Assembly (NCBI RefSeq): GCF_041296385.1
Contig: NW_027183775.1
Coordinates: 1 to 64,000, forward strand
Origin: Aphelocoma coerulescens
Lineage: Eukaryota > Chordata > Aves > Passeriformes > Corvidae
DNA length: 64,000 nt
Reading direction: 5' to 3'
Positions 24,101 to 30,479 of this stretch are shown piece by piece. Each line of letters begins with the position of its first letter. Position 1 is the stretch's first letter. The position numbers and the translations under genes are program-made. The notes beneath the pieces are model-generated. The model made no database searches, was not told where the DNA came from, and saw only the letters and a program-made list of their open reading frames with translations.

Positions 24101-27100
24101 CAGTCCCTCCCAGTTGCTGACGCTCTCGGTTGCCGCTGTTGCAGCCTCATGGATCGGGAGGTGGCCCTGCTGGCCGAGATGGACACGGTCAAGGCGGAAG
24201 CGAGTGAGGCCCCGGCCCTGACCCCGACCCCAAAATGGGACCCCTGACCCCAAAATGGGACCCCTGAGCCTGACCCCGACCCCAAAATGGGACCCCTGAG
24301 CCCGATCCTGACCCCAAAATGGGACCCCTGAGCCCGATCCTGACCCCAAAATGGGACCCCCCCAACCCCAAAATGGGACCCCCCAACCCCAATCCTGACC
24401 CTGACCCCAATCCTGACCCCAACCCCAAAATGGGACCCCGACCCCAAAATGGGACCCCTGACCCCAACCCTGAGCCCGACCCCAATCCTGACCCTGACCC
24501 CGACCCCAAAATGGGACCCCTGACCCCGATCCTGACCCCAAAATGGGACCCCTGACCCTGACCCTGACATGGGACCGCCTGACCCCGACCCCAACCCCAA
24601 AATGGGACCCCCCAACCCCGACCCTGACCCCAATCCTGACCCCGACCCCAAAATGGGACCCCTGACCCTGATCCCAATCCTGACCCCGACCCCAAAATGG
24701 GACCTCCTGACCCCGACCCCGACCCTGAGCCCAACCCCAATCCTGACCCTGACCCCGACCCCAAAATGGGACCCTCCAACCCTGACCCCGATCCTGACCC
24801 CGACCCCAAAATGGGACCCCCCCGGCCCTGACCGTGACCCTGACCCTGATCCTGAGCCCTGACCCTGACCCCGACCCCAAAATGGGACCCCCCGACCCCG
24901 ACCCTGACCCCAACCCTGACCCCGACCCTGACCCTGACCCCATTCCCGGCCCCGGGGCCATTCCCGCCATTCCCAAGGGGGGGAAGGGAATTCCCGGTTT
25001 TCCATCCCTAATTCCTGCTTTCCCAGGCTTTTTTCCCCATTTCCCATCCCCAATTCCCCGGGTTTTTCCCCCTTTCCCGTGTGTCATTCCCAGTTTCCCG
25101 TGTGTCATTCCCGGGGTTTTCCCCCTTTCCCGTGTGTCATTCCCGAATTCCCAGTTCCCGTGTGTCATTCCCGGTTCCCGTGTGTCATTCCCGAATTCCC
25201 GGTTTCCCGTGTATCATTCCCGGATTCCCAGTTTCCCGTGTGTCATTCCCGGGGTTTTCCCCCTTTCCCGTGTGTCATTCCCGGATTCCCGGGGTTTCTC
25301 CCCATTTCCCATCCCCAATTCCCGGGGTTTTTCCCACCCTTTCCCGTGTGTCATTCCCGGGGTTTTTCCCCCTTTCCCGTGTGTCATTCCCGGTTCCCGT
25401 GTGTCATTCCCGAATTCCCGGGGTTTTCCCCCTTTCCCGTGTGTCATTCCCGGGGTTTTTCCCCCTTTCCCGTGTGTCATTCCCGGTTTCCCATGTGTCA
25501 TTCCCGAATTCCCGGTTTCCCGTGTGTCATTCCCGGTTCCCGTGTGTCATTCCCGGTTTCCCGGTTCCCGTGTGTCATTCCCGGGGTTTTTCCCCCCTTT
25601 CCCGTGTGTCATTCCCGGTTTCCCGTGTGTCATTCCCCAATTCCCAGTTCCCATGTGTCATTCCCAGTTCCCGTGTGTCATTCCCAGTTCCCGTGTGTCA
25701 TTCCCGGTTTCCCGTGTGTCATTCCCGGTTCCCGTGTGTCATTCCCCAATTCCCGGTTCCCGTGTGTCATTCCCGGGGTTTTTCCCCCCTTTCCCGTGTG
25801 TCATTCCCGGTTTCCCGTGTGTCATTCCCGGTTCCCGTGTGTCATTCCCGAATTCCCGGTTTCCCGTGTGTCACTCCCGGTTCCCGTTCCCAGTGGAGCT
25901 CCTGGCGCTCCGGCAGCGCCGCGCCGAGGCCCTGCGGAAGCTCACGGAGGCGGCGCCGGGAATGTCGGAGGAGCAGCTGCTGGAGCTGCGCGCGGACATC
26001 AAGGTGTGATCCCGGGAATCCGCGGGGATCCCTGCCCCGATCCCATGGAATCCCTGCCCTGATCCCATTGGAATTCCTGCCCTGATCCCTGCCCCGATCC
26101 CATTGAATCCCTGCCCTGATCCCATGGAATCCCTGCCCTGATCCCATTGGAATCCCTGCCCTGATCCCATTGGAATTCCTGCCCTGATCCCATTGGAATT
26201 CCTGCCCTGATCCCTGTCCCGATCCCATGGAATCCCAGCCCTGATCCCATTGGAATTCCTGCCCTGATCCCATGGAATTCCTGCCCTGATCCCATTGGAA
26301 TTCCTGCCCTGATCCCTGCCCCAATCCCTTGGAATCCCTGCCCCAATCCCATTGGAATTCCTGCCCGGATCCCATTGGAATTCCTGCCCTGATCCCTGCC
26401 CCGATCCCATGGAATTCCTGCCCCGATCCCATTGGAATTCCTGCCCTGATCCCATGGAATCCCTGCCCTGATCCCATTGGAATTCCTGCCCCGATCCCAT
26501 GGAATTCCTGCCCCAATCCCTTGGGAATTCCTGCTTTGATCCCGGTGCTCCCAGCCCCATTCCCACTCCTGCTCTGATCCCGGGCAGCTCCGGCTTGGAT
26601 CTCCCCATTCCCTGCCCCCATTCCCGCTGGGAATTCCCGTTGTTCCCGCTGGGAATTCCCAATTTTCCCGCTGGGAATTCCCATCATTCCGGGTGGGAAT
26701 TCCCATTGTTCCGGGTGGGAATTCCCGACTTTCCCGCTGGGAATTCCTGTTGTTCCGGCTGGGAATTCCCGATTTTCCTGCTGGGAATTCCCGTTGTTCC
26801 GGGTGGGAATTCCCGATTTTCCCGCTGGGAATTCCCGTTGTTCCAGCTGGGAATTCCCGTTGTTCCAGCTGGGAATTCCCGATTTTCCTGCTGGGAATTC
26901 CCGATTTTCCCGCTGGGAATTCCCGTTGTTCCTGCTGGGAATTCCCAATTTTCCGGGTGGGAATTCCCGATTTTCCCGCTGGGAATTCCCATCATTCCGG
27001 GTGGGAATTCCCGTTGTTCCCGCTGGGAATTCCCATTGTTCCTGATGGGAATTCCCGTTGTTCCGGGTGGGAATTCCCGTTGTTCCGGGTGGGAATTCCC

Positions 27101-29700
27101 GTTGTTCCGTGGATTTTCCAGCACTTTGTGAGCGAGCGCAAGTTCGATGAGGAGCTGGGCCGGGCCGGGCGCTTCGGCTGCGACCTGGACGCCCTCAGGG
27201 GCAGCATCCGCACCTTCGGCCAAGGTGGGTCCGGAAAATCCCGGGAAAAATCCCAGGGGAAAGCCAGGGAAAATCCCAGGGGAATCCAAGGGGAATCCAG
27301 GGAAAATCCCAGGGGAATCCCAGGGGAATCCGGGGAGAATCCCAGGGGAATCCAAGGGGAATCCGGGGAAAATCCCAGGGGAATCCCAGAAATCCCAGGA
27401 GAATCCCAGAGGAATCCAAGGGGAATCCCAGAAATCCCAGGGGAATTCCCGGGGAATCCAGGGAGAATCCCAGGGAAATCCCAGGAGATCCCAGGGGAAA
27501 TCCCAGAGGAATCCAGGGAGAATCCCAGGGAGAATCCCAGGGGAAATCCAGGGGAATCCCAGGGAAATCTCAGGGGAATCCAGGAGAATCCCTGGGAAAA
27601 TCCAGGGAAAATCCCAGGGGAATCCCACCTGGAGCCGGCCTCCATTCCCAGCACTCCCAGTGCCATTCCCAGTCTCTCCCAGTGCTCCCAGCCCCATTCC
27701 CAAGGATCCCAATCCCATTCCCATTAATCCCAGTCCCATTCCCAGTCCCTCCCAGTCCCTCCCAGTCTCTCCCAGTGCTCCCAGCCCCATTCCCAAGGAT
27801 CCCAATCCCATTCCCATTAATCCCAGTCCCATTCCCAATCCCTCCCAGTCCCTCCCAGTCCCTCCCAGTGCTCCCAGTGCCATTCCCAGTCCCTCTCTCG
27901 GCAGTGTCCCACCCCAGGACGGGCTATTCCAGCCGCTCCCGCTGCAGCTCCGGCCCCGCGCTCCCAGCGGGATCCGCCCCGGGATCCGCCCCGGGATCCG
28001 CCCTGGGATCCGCCCCAGGATCCCCCGGGGACGGCGCCGCCCCAACGGAGCCGAGCCCGGCAGCGCAGGTGGGTCTGGAACAGCGGGAAGGGCGGGAATA
28101 TCGGGAATATCGGGAATATCGGGAATATTGGGATTGGGATTTGGATTGCAGGGAATGGGATCAGGATTTGGGATCCAGGCCTGGCCCCACAGGTGGGTCT
28201 GGAACGGCGGGATCGGGAATATCGGGAATATCGGGAATATCGGGATTGGGATGGGGGGCTCTGGGATTGGGAATATCAGGATTGGGATCAGGAATATTGG
28301 GAATATCGGGATCAGGACTGGAAATATCAGGAACAGGGGGATCAGGAATATCGGGAACAGTGGGAATATTGGGAACAGGATCGGGAATATTGGGAATATG
28401 GGGAATATGGGGAACAGCGGGAATGGCAGGAGCACCGGGAATATCGGGGTCAGGATCGGGATCAGGGGAATGGGATCGGGAATATCGGGATCGGGATCAG
28501 GAATATCGGGATAAAGGAATATTGGGATCAGGAATATCGGGATCAGGAATTGGGATCAGGATTGGGGTCAGGAATTGGGATCAGGATTGGGATCAGGAAT
28601 ATCAGGATCCGGAATTGGGATCAGGATCGGGGTCAGGATCAGGATCAGGAATATCAGGATCAGGAATTGGGATCAGGAATATTGGGATCAGGAATATCAG
28701 GATCGGGATCAGGATCGGGATCAGGATTATGGGGGTTGGGATCGGGGCTCTGGGATCGGGGTTTGGGATCCGGGTTCTCCTGCCCGGAGCAGCCGCCGGG
28801 ATTTTGGGATTCTGGGCTTTTCCTGGGAATGGCCATGTCGGGATCCCCTTTTCCCCCTTTTTTTCCCCCTTTTCCCCCTTTTTTTCCCCCTTTTCCCCCT
28901 TTTTTTCCCCCTTTTCCCCCTTTTTTTCCCCCTTTTCCCCCTTTTCCCTCCCACCCTTCCCCCAGTTCAGCATTCCAGGAGGTTTTTTGGGATTTGGGAT
29001 CATTTTCCCCCTTTTCCCGCAGCTCCCCCAGCGGATCCGGAACCCGGGAGCAGCCGGACCCCGCCCCCACCCCCAGCGCCCCCCGGGGATTCCCGGGAAC
29101 CCCAAAAATCCCGGGAACCCCAAAAATCCCGGGATCCCTGAAAACCCCGGGAACCCCAAACATTCTGGGATCCCTGAAAACCCTGGGAACCCCAAAAACC
29201 CCGGGAACCCCAAACATCCCGGGATCCCTGAAAACCCCGGGAACCCCAAGAATCCCAGGAACCCCAAACATTCCGGGATCCCTGAAAACCCCGGGAACCC
29301 CAAAAACCCCGGGAACCCCAAAAATCCCGGGAACCCCAAGAATCCTGGGATCCCAGAAAATCCTGGGATCCCCGAAAATCCCAGGAACTCCAAAAACCCC
29401 GGGATCCCTGAAAACCCCGGGAGCCCCAAAAATCCTGAGGTCCCAGAAAATCCCGGGAACCCCAAAAATCCCGGGAACCCCAAAAACCCCAGGAACCCCA
29501 AACATCCCGGGATCCCCGAAAGCCCCGGGATCCCCAAAAACCCCGTGATCCCTGAAAACCCCGGGAGCCCCGAAAATCCCGGGAACCCCAAAAACCCCGG
29601 GAACCCCAAAAATCCCGGGAGCCGCGCCCGGAGCCGCCCGGGAGCCCGGGAAGCGCCGGGAAAGCCCCGCAGGAGCCGCCCCGAGGGAGCCAATTCCTGA
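118..29700 (+). CDS. SPATS2: SPATS2, left copy, 12 coding exons, apparently intact
   Basis: Joined exons are 118-142, 8477-8556, 13253-13361, 16583-16632, 18018-18564, 19545-19646, 21259-21394, 24145-24203, 25894-26003, 27122-27224, 27905-28068 and 29023-29700. They total 2163 nt, and every junction agrees in phase with GT/AG borders. The product is 720 residues: UBA-like N-terminal part (about 36-85), lysine-rich stretch (86-95), Gly/Ser/Ala/Pro repeat (about 110-240), conserved helical, probably coiled-coil core (about 306-440), GSAP-rich tail and hexapeptide repeats (about 515-700), ending in EGANS. SPATS2 is a cytoplasmic protein linked to spermatogenesis and reported to associate with RNA; its biochemical role is not well defined. 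The family member was chosen from the MSRKQ start, the core and the terminal residues. The mammalian protein is about 545 residues, and the extra length here is coding tandem repeat. Exon 5 and 6 limits are the least certain. Confidence 0.88.
143..394 (+). repeat. Proximal intron 1 with 15-bp tandem repeat
   Basis: Mostly unique intron sequence. At 262-320 four copies of GTTAATTGGGAAAGG follow each other at exact 15-bp spacing. Nothing else recognised. Confidence 0.75.
395..2075 (+). repeat. Intron 1 array A: GGGGATTTT / CTGGGATTCCAGG units
   Basis: About 1.7 kb of units of roughly 25-30 bp built from GGGGATTTTCCCTGGGATT, CCAGGGG and TTTTTGGGG. Runs of four or more G recur on the plus (non-template) strand. 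Mirrored at 62515-64000, where the window ends. Confidence 0.9.
2076..2590. other. Unique island in intron 1
   Basis: About 500 bp of non-repetitive sequence between arrays, almost identical to 62000-62510 including a 16-base A run. It contains AATAAA at 2095-2100 (+) and, on the minus strand, AATAAA near 2550. No exon recognised. It may be ancestral intron left between expanding arrays. Confidence 0.7.
2591..3520 (+). repeat. Intron 1 array B: GGGATTTTGGGGGGAAAATG units
   Basis: About 0.9 kb of G/A-rich units near 20-24 bp. The mirrored array at 59970-61995 is about 2 kb, so the arms differ about two-fold here. Confidence 0.9.
3530..4225 (+). repeat. Intron 1 array C: CCTGGAATTGCTCCAAAAA units
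   Basis: Units of about 22-27 bp built from CTGGAATTGC followed by CCCAAAAAATC. Mirrored at 59340-59930. Confidence 0.9.
4226..4560. other. Unique/low-complexity island in intron 1
   Basis: Degenerate GGGAATTTTGGGATT stretches and a unique CG-rich piece at about 4505-4560. Mirrored at about 59000-59340. No gene seen. Confidence 0.6.
4561..8455 (+). repeat. Intron 1 array D: 44-bp unit
   Basis: About 3.9 kb of a 44-bp unit (GGGCTGAAATTCCCGGAATT, then CTGGAGGAATTCCCACCATT, then CCAA) mixed with half-length units. GAATTC occurs once or twice per unit. The array stops about 20 nt before the exon 2 acceptor. The mirrored array (55830-59000) is about 3.2 kb. Confidence 0.93.
8477..8556 (+). CDS. 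SPATS2: Exon 2 (left)
   Basis: Eighty nt between acceptor TTTTCCCGCAG and donor GTGCCC. It completes the split Asp and encodes residues 10-35, reading PSGLVLDLRSGAVRAQGG then AAENMKEK. The conserved family features are the hydrophobic/Asp/Leu stretch, the AQGG turn and the ENMKEK end. The exon is wedged between a 44-bp-unit array ending about 20 nt upstream and the intron 2 array about 100 nt downstream. Confidence 0.92.
8557..13252 (+). repeat. Intron 2: 22-bp array of acceptor-like units
   Basis: After a short CAATTCCCG repeat (about 8570-8625), 8660-13252 is about 200 copies of a 22-bp unit, TTTCCCAG plus TTTCCCCCGTGCCC, with TTTTCCCGGGGTTT and CATTACTTTTCCCAG variants. Every unit contains a pyrimidine tract ending in CAG. 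The last unit is the exon 3 acceptor itself. The right-arm intron is 1585 bp shorter. Confidence 0.95.
13253..13361 (+). CDS. SPATS2: Exon 3 (left): UBA-like segment
   Basis: A 109-nt exon encoding residues 36-71, with the motifs AVRAVVPNRSNTEI, LVLQHFDNSV and AVQAFME. This is the most conserved N-terminal element of the SPATS2/SPATS2L family and resembles a UBA-type three-helix fold (family knowledge). The donor is GTGGGA at 13362. The acceptor CCCTTTCCCAG is identical to the repeat unit filling intron 2. Confidence 0.95.
13362..15990 (+). repeat. Intron 3 array A: 9-10-bp GGGAATGCT/GGGAGTGCC units
   Basis: About 2.6 kb of short units GGGAATGCT, GGGAGTGCC, GGAATTCCG and GGAATGTCG starting directly at the exon 3 donor (GTGGGAATTCGGG). 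Mirrored at 49760-52505. Confidence 0.93.
16010..16582 (+). repeat. Intron 3 array B and exon 4 acceptor region
   Basis: GGGAATTTTTGGGGATTTTGA units to about 16480, then about 100 bp of unique C/T-rich sequence ending in TTTTTCCCAG before exon 4. Confidence 0.85.
16583..16632 (+). CDS. SPATS2: Exon 4 (left)
   Basis: Fifty nt after CTTTTTCCCAG, ending at donor GTGAAT. It completes a split Gly codon and encodes NASEVLKEWTVTGKKK (residues 73-88), a signature of the family between the UBA-like part and the lysine-rich linker. An 8-A run near the 3' end is a place where sequencing indels would break the frame; both copies have 8. Confidence 0.94.
16633..18017 (+). repeat. Intron 4: CCCCAATTTTT pyrimidine array
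   Basis: From about 16680 to 17990 the plus strand is almost wholly C and T with short A pairs (TTTTCCCCAATTTTTCCCC). The purine complement is a candidate triplex former. Mirrored at 47680-49085 (intron 1545 bp versus 1385 bp). Confidence 0.9.
18018..18564 (+). CDS. SPATS2: Exon 5 (left) with coding Gly/Ser/Ala/Pro minisatellite
   Basis: It opens with HKKKKPKAQPPPGSEDTWER after CTCCCAG, matching the lysine-rich linker of SPATS2, and closes with ALNGLGAASGSLESLSDGAE, matching the NG...SLESLS-like conserved patch. Between them lie about 380 nt of repeats built on GGATCATCGGCACCG, reading GSSAP-type units in frame. Length is 547 nt and the donor GTGCGG leaves one base over. Very few GT dinucleotides occur inside, so a hidden intron is unlikely but cannot be excluded. 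The right copy is 123 nt (41 codons) shorter and stays in frame. Confidence 0.75.
18100..18480 (+). repeat. Coding minisatellite in exon 5 (left)
   Basis: Imperfect units of 15 or 18 nt such as GGGATCATCGGCACC with GGGATCACC variants. All unit lengths are multiples of three and the frame stays open, giving Gly, Ser, Ala, Pro and Leu only. Confidence 0.85.
18565..19544 (+). repeat. Intron 5: GGGGGATTTTTTGGGGATTTTT array
   Basis: 18600-19470 is a T/G array of 10-13-bp units with runs of four or five G on the non-template strand, then unique sequence to the exon 6 acceptor. Mirrored at 46110-47120. Confidence 0.92.
19545..19646 (+). CDS. SPATS2: Exon 6 (left)
   Basis: A 102-nt exon after TTTTCCCGCAG, ending before GTCAGG. 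The frame imposed by neighbouring phases reads LGSEIPAFSTQSRPG, then a Ser/Arg/Pro-rich stretch ending GGKKL. This weakly resembles the divergent serine-rich middle of SPATS2, where mammals also have KKL just before the core. Both phases fit exons 5 and 7. Supported mainly by phase, splice borders and full conservation in the right copy. Confidence 0.7.
19647..21258 (+). repeat. Intron 6: GGGAATT/GGGAAAATG array with embedded exon 7 starts
   Basis: Units of about 18-22 bp (GGAAAAATGGGAATTTTGGG). In the second half a higher-order unit of 185-204 bp carries a copy of the exon 7 acceptor and 5' end. The right-arm intron is 2667 bp versus 1612 bp here. Confidence 0.92.
20461..21106 (+). repeat. 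Four partial copies of exon 7's 5' end (left)
   Basis: Copies start at 20473, 20677, 20862 and 21062, spaced 185-204 bp from each other and 197 bp from the real exon at 21259. Each has an acceptor (CCACAG or CCCGCAG), then GCCCCAGCCTGGAGAAGTCC and about 16-20 more exon bases, before running into GGGAGGGAAAAATGGG repeat. Confidence 0.93.
21259..21394 (+). CDS. SPATS2: Exon 7 (left): helical core
   Basis: A 136-nt exon after CTCTGCTGCAG, donor GTCTGG at 21395. It encodes residues 306-349 with PSLEKSLKDLQRC, LARFRALLRQDTESSV and LKRAFGDIQS, the alpha-helical SPATS2 family core. The last two bases begin a Cys codon completed by exon 8. Unusually, its 5' end is repeated four times upstream and its 3' end six times downstream, each with its splice site, inside intronic minisatellites. 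Confidence 0.95.
21395..22975 (+). repeat. Intron 7 array A: GGGAATGGGGATGGG with embedded exon 7 ends
   Basis: Six-to-fourteen-bp G/A/T units, interrupted by six partial copies of the exon 7 3' end with donor. Mirrored at 41060-43132, where nine partial copies occur. Confidence 0.92.
21507..22872 (+). repeat. Six partial copies of exon 7's 3' end (left)
   Basis: Donor GT positions are 21563, 21764, 21955, 22135, 22563 and 22867. Each copy begins at GGACACGGAGAGCTCC (or a one-base variant) and keeps the last ~55-58 exon bases plus the donor GTCTGG. The base at the FGD/GE position and a few others differ, so the copies have diverged slightly. No pyrimidine-rich acceptor precedes them. Confidence 0.93.
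22976..23285. other. Unique island in intron 7
   Basis: Non-repetitive sequence with short CCCCAATTCC repeats, mirrored at about 40760-41060. No exon of SPATS2 recognised. Confidence 0.6.
23286..24110 (+). repeat. Intron 7 arrays B and C
   Basis: 23286-23570 is CCTTTTCCCTCC pyrimidine repeat. 23572-24110 is 10-bp CCCAGTCCCT/CCCAGTCCAT/CCCATTCCCA repeat ending about 35 nt before exon 8. Mirrored at 39873-40760. Confidence 0.9.
24145..24203 (+). CDS. SPATS2: Exon 8 (left), absent from the right copy
   Basis: A 59-nt exon after TGCCGCTGTTGCAG and before GTGAGG. It encodes LMDREVALLAEMDTVKAEA (351-369), one of the best conserved stretches of the family, with a split Cys before and a split Met after. 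No equivalent remains in the right copy, where only a short scar survives. Confidence 0.95.
24204..24960 (+). repeat. Intron 8 array A: CCCTGACCCCGACCCCAAAATGGGA
   Basis: CCCTGA/CCCCGA hexamers broken by CCCCAAAATGGGACCCC blocks start about 10 nt after the exon 8 donor. The G-rich complement has dense GGGTCA and GGGGTC. Mirrored at 38985-39840. Confidence 0.9.
25060..25893 (+). repeat. Intron 8 array B: CCCGTGTGTCATTCCCGGTT units
   Basis: Units of 20-21 bp run up to about 10 nt before exon 9; the last degenerate unit (TTCCCGTTCCCAG) supplies the acceptor. Mirrored at 38171-38860. Confidence 0.92.
25894..26003 (+). CDS. SPATS2: Exon 9 (left)
   Basis: A 110-nt exon after CCGTTCCCAG and before GTGTGA. 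It encodes ELLALRQRRAEALRKL, TEAAPGMSEEQ and LLELRADIK (371-406), the long amphipathic helix of the core that precedes HFVSER. The sequence is identical in the right copy (38061-38170). Confidence 0.94.
26020..26620 (+). repeat. Intron 9 array A: CCCTGATCCCATTGGAATTC
   Basis: Units of about 20-23 bp, built from GCCCTGATCCCATTGGAATT plus CCT, start about 25 nt after the exon 9 donor. Mirrored at 37300-38040. Confidence 0.9.
26625..27115 (+). repeat. Intron 9 array B: 22-bp unit with GGGAATTCCC
   Basis: About 22 units at 22-bp spacing, each GGGAATTCCC followed by a 12-bp linker such as GTTGTTCCGGGT or GATTTTCCCGCT. The 10-bp palindrome is almost invariant and the linker varies. Mirrored at 36715-37275. 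Confidence 0.93.
27122..27224 (+). CDS. SPATS2: Exon 10 (left)
   Basis: A 103-nt exon after GGATTTTCCAG and before GTGGGT. It encodes HFVSERKFDEELGRAGRF, then GCDLDALRGSIRTFGQ (407-440). HFVSERK followed by an acidic DEELG is a hallmark of the SPATS2 family. The final base starts a Val codon completed by exon 11. Identical in the right copy. Confidence 0.95.
27225..27904 (+). repeat. Intron 10 arrays
   Basis: 27230-27630 is CCCAGGGGAATCC repeat, and 27640-27895 is CCCAGTCCCT/CCCATTCCCA repeat, leaving only about 10 unique bases before the CGGCAG acceptor. The right-arm intron is 1084 bp versus 680 bp. Confidence 0.9.
27905..28068 (+). CDS. SPATS2: Exon 11 (left)
   Basis: A 164-nt exon after CTCTCTCGGCAG and before GTGGGT. 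It reads VSHPRTGYSSRSRCSSGP, the conserved SHP..YS.RSRCSS patch that follows the core in SPATS2, then a GSAPGSAP repeat and TEPSPAAQ (441-495). The 12-nt GGATCCGCCCCG units are in frame. The right copy is 45 nt longer. Confidence 0.9.
28069..28740 (+). repeat. Intron 11 array: GGGAATATC/GGGATCA units with a copied donor
   Basis: 9-16-bp units GGGAATATCGGGATCAGG. At about 28184-28204 a second CCCCACAG, GTGGGTCTGGAAC element repeats the exon 11 donor context (real donor at 28069). Confidence 0.9.
28741..29022 (+). repeat. Distal intron 11
   Basis: Unique sequence to about 28850, then CCCCCTTTTTTTCCCCCTTT repeat to 28945, then unique acceptor region TTTTCCCGCAG. Mirrored at 34270-34540. Confidence 0.8.
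29023..29700 (+). CDS. SPATS2: Exon 12 (left): last coding exon with hexapeptide repeats
   Basis: A 678-nt exon after CCTTTTCCCGCAG. It opens LPQRIRNPGAAGPRPHPQ, runs through about 30 hexapeptide units (GNPKNP, GIPENP, GNPKHP) and closes with GKPRRSRPEGANS and TGA at 29698-29700. The ending matches the KPR...E..NS terminus of SPATS2. Only two GT dinucleotides occur in the repeat, so a spliced-out intron is unlikely. Right and left copies have exactly the same length. Confidence 0.85.
   Translation, partial: LPQRIRNPGAAGPRPHPQRPPGIPGNPKNPGNPKNPGIPENPGNPKHSGIPENPGNPKNPGNPKHPGIPENPGNPKNPRNPKHSGIPENPGNPKNPGNPKNPGNPKNPGIPENPGIPENPRNSKNPGIPENPGSPKNPEVPENPGNPKNPGNPKNPRNPKHPGIPESPGIPKNPVIPENPGSPENPGNPKNPGNPKNPGSRARSRPGAREAPGKPRRSRPEGANS
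29085..29625 (+). repeat. Coding 18-nt minisatellite in exon 12 (left)
   Basis: Units GGGAACCCCAAAAATCCC and GGGATCCCTGAAAACCCC alternate. In the coding frame they read GNPKNP and GIPENP, so basic and acidic hexapeptides alternate irregularly. No stop or frame change is seen across about 30 units. Confidence 0.9.
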
Positions 29701-29770
29701 GGCCCCCCCGGAATTCGGGATCGGGATTTGGGGCCCATCCCAGGAATGTTTACAAAAAATTCCCACTTTT
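29701..29770 (+). other. Start of 3' UTR (left)
   Basis: Non-repetitive sequence after the stop, mirrored at about 33516-33591. No AATAAA or ATTAAA is visible between here and the gap, so the polyadenylation site is not located. Confidence 0.6.
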
Positions 29771-30334
29771 GTGCCATTTCCCCCTTTTTTGTTTTTTTTC
29801 CCTTTTTTTCCCCTTTTTTTCCTTCTTTTTCCCCCTTTTTTCTTCTTTTTTTTCCCCTTCTTTCCCCTTTTTTCCCTCTTCTTTCTCTCTTTTTTCCCCT
29901 TTTTCCCTTTTTTCCCCTTTTTTCCCCTTTTTCCCTTTTTTCCCCTTTTTCCCTTTTTTCCCCTTTTTCCCCTTTTTCCCCTTTTTCCCTTTTTTCCCCT
30001 TTTTTCCCTCTTTTTTCCCCCTCTTTTTTCCCCTTTTTTCCTCTCTTTTTTCCCCTTTTTTCCTTCTATTTTCCCCCTTTTTCCTCTTTTTTTTCCCCTT
30101 CTTTCCCGTTTTTTCCCTCTTCTTTCTTTTTTCCCCCTTTTTCACTTTTTTCCCCTTTTTCCCCTTTTTCCCCTTTTTCCCTCTTCTTTCTCTCTTTTTT
30201 CCCCCTTTTTCCCCTTTTATTCCCCTTTTTTTCCCCCTTTTTTCCCCTTTTTTCCTCTTTTTTTCCCCCTTTTTTCCCCTTTTATTCCCCTTTTTTCCCC
30301 TTTTTCCCCCTTTTTTCCCTCATTTTTCTCCCCC
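29771..30334 (+). repeat. 3' flank C/T-rich tract
   Basis: About 560 bp nearly pure pyrimidine (CCCCTTTTTTCCC, CTCTTCTTTC) on the plus strand, mirrored as a purine tract at about 32950-33515. Confidence 0.92.
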
Positions 30335-30479
30335 TCCCCCGTCTTTGTCCCGCCGGGATTTTTGGGGCTCCCTTTGATCCCAATCCCGGAATTTTTCCCG
30401 CCCCCCTCATTCCCAAATCCCGGCCTCGGCCTCGCGCTGGCAGCGAGGGAAGAGCGGGGCCAGGGAAGGGGGGGGGGAT
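30335..30479. other. Unique island in 3' flank
   Basis: Non-repetitive, mirrored at about 32806-32950 with very few changes. No gene or polyadenylation signal recognised. Confidence 0.6.

Noticed and set aside
24215..24950. Interstitial telomere
   Set aside because: Units are CCCTGA/CCCCGA mixed with CCCCAAAATGGGA, not CCCTAA, and start right after an exon.
118..29700. SPATS2L instead of SPATS2
   Set aside because: SPATS2L lacks the MSRKQ start and ends differently. Core residues and the EGANS terminus favour SPATS2.
29771..30334. Poly-Phe/Ser/Pro open frames in the 3' flank
   Set aside because: Produced by a pyrimidine-only tract without stops; not preceded by any coding start context.
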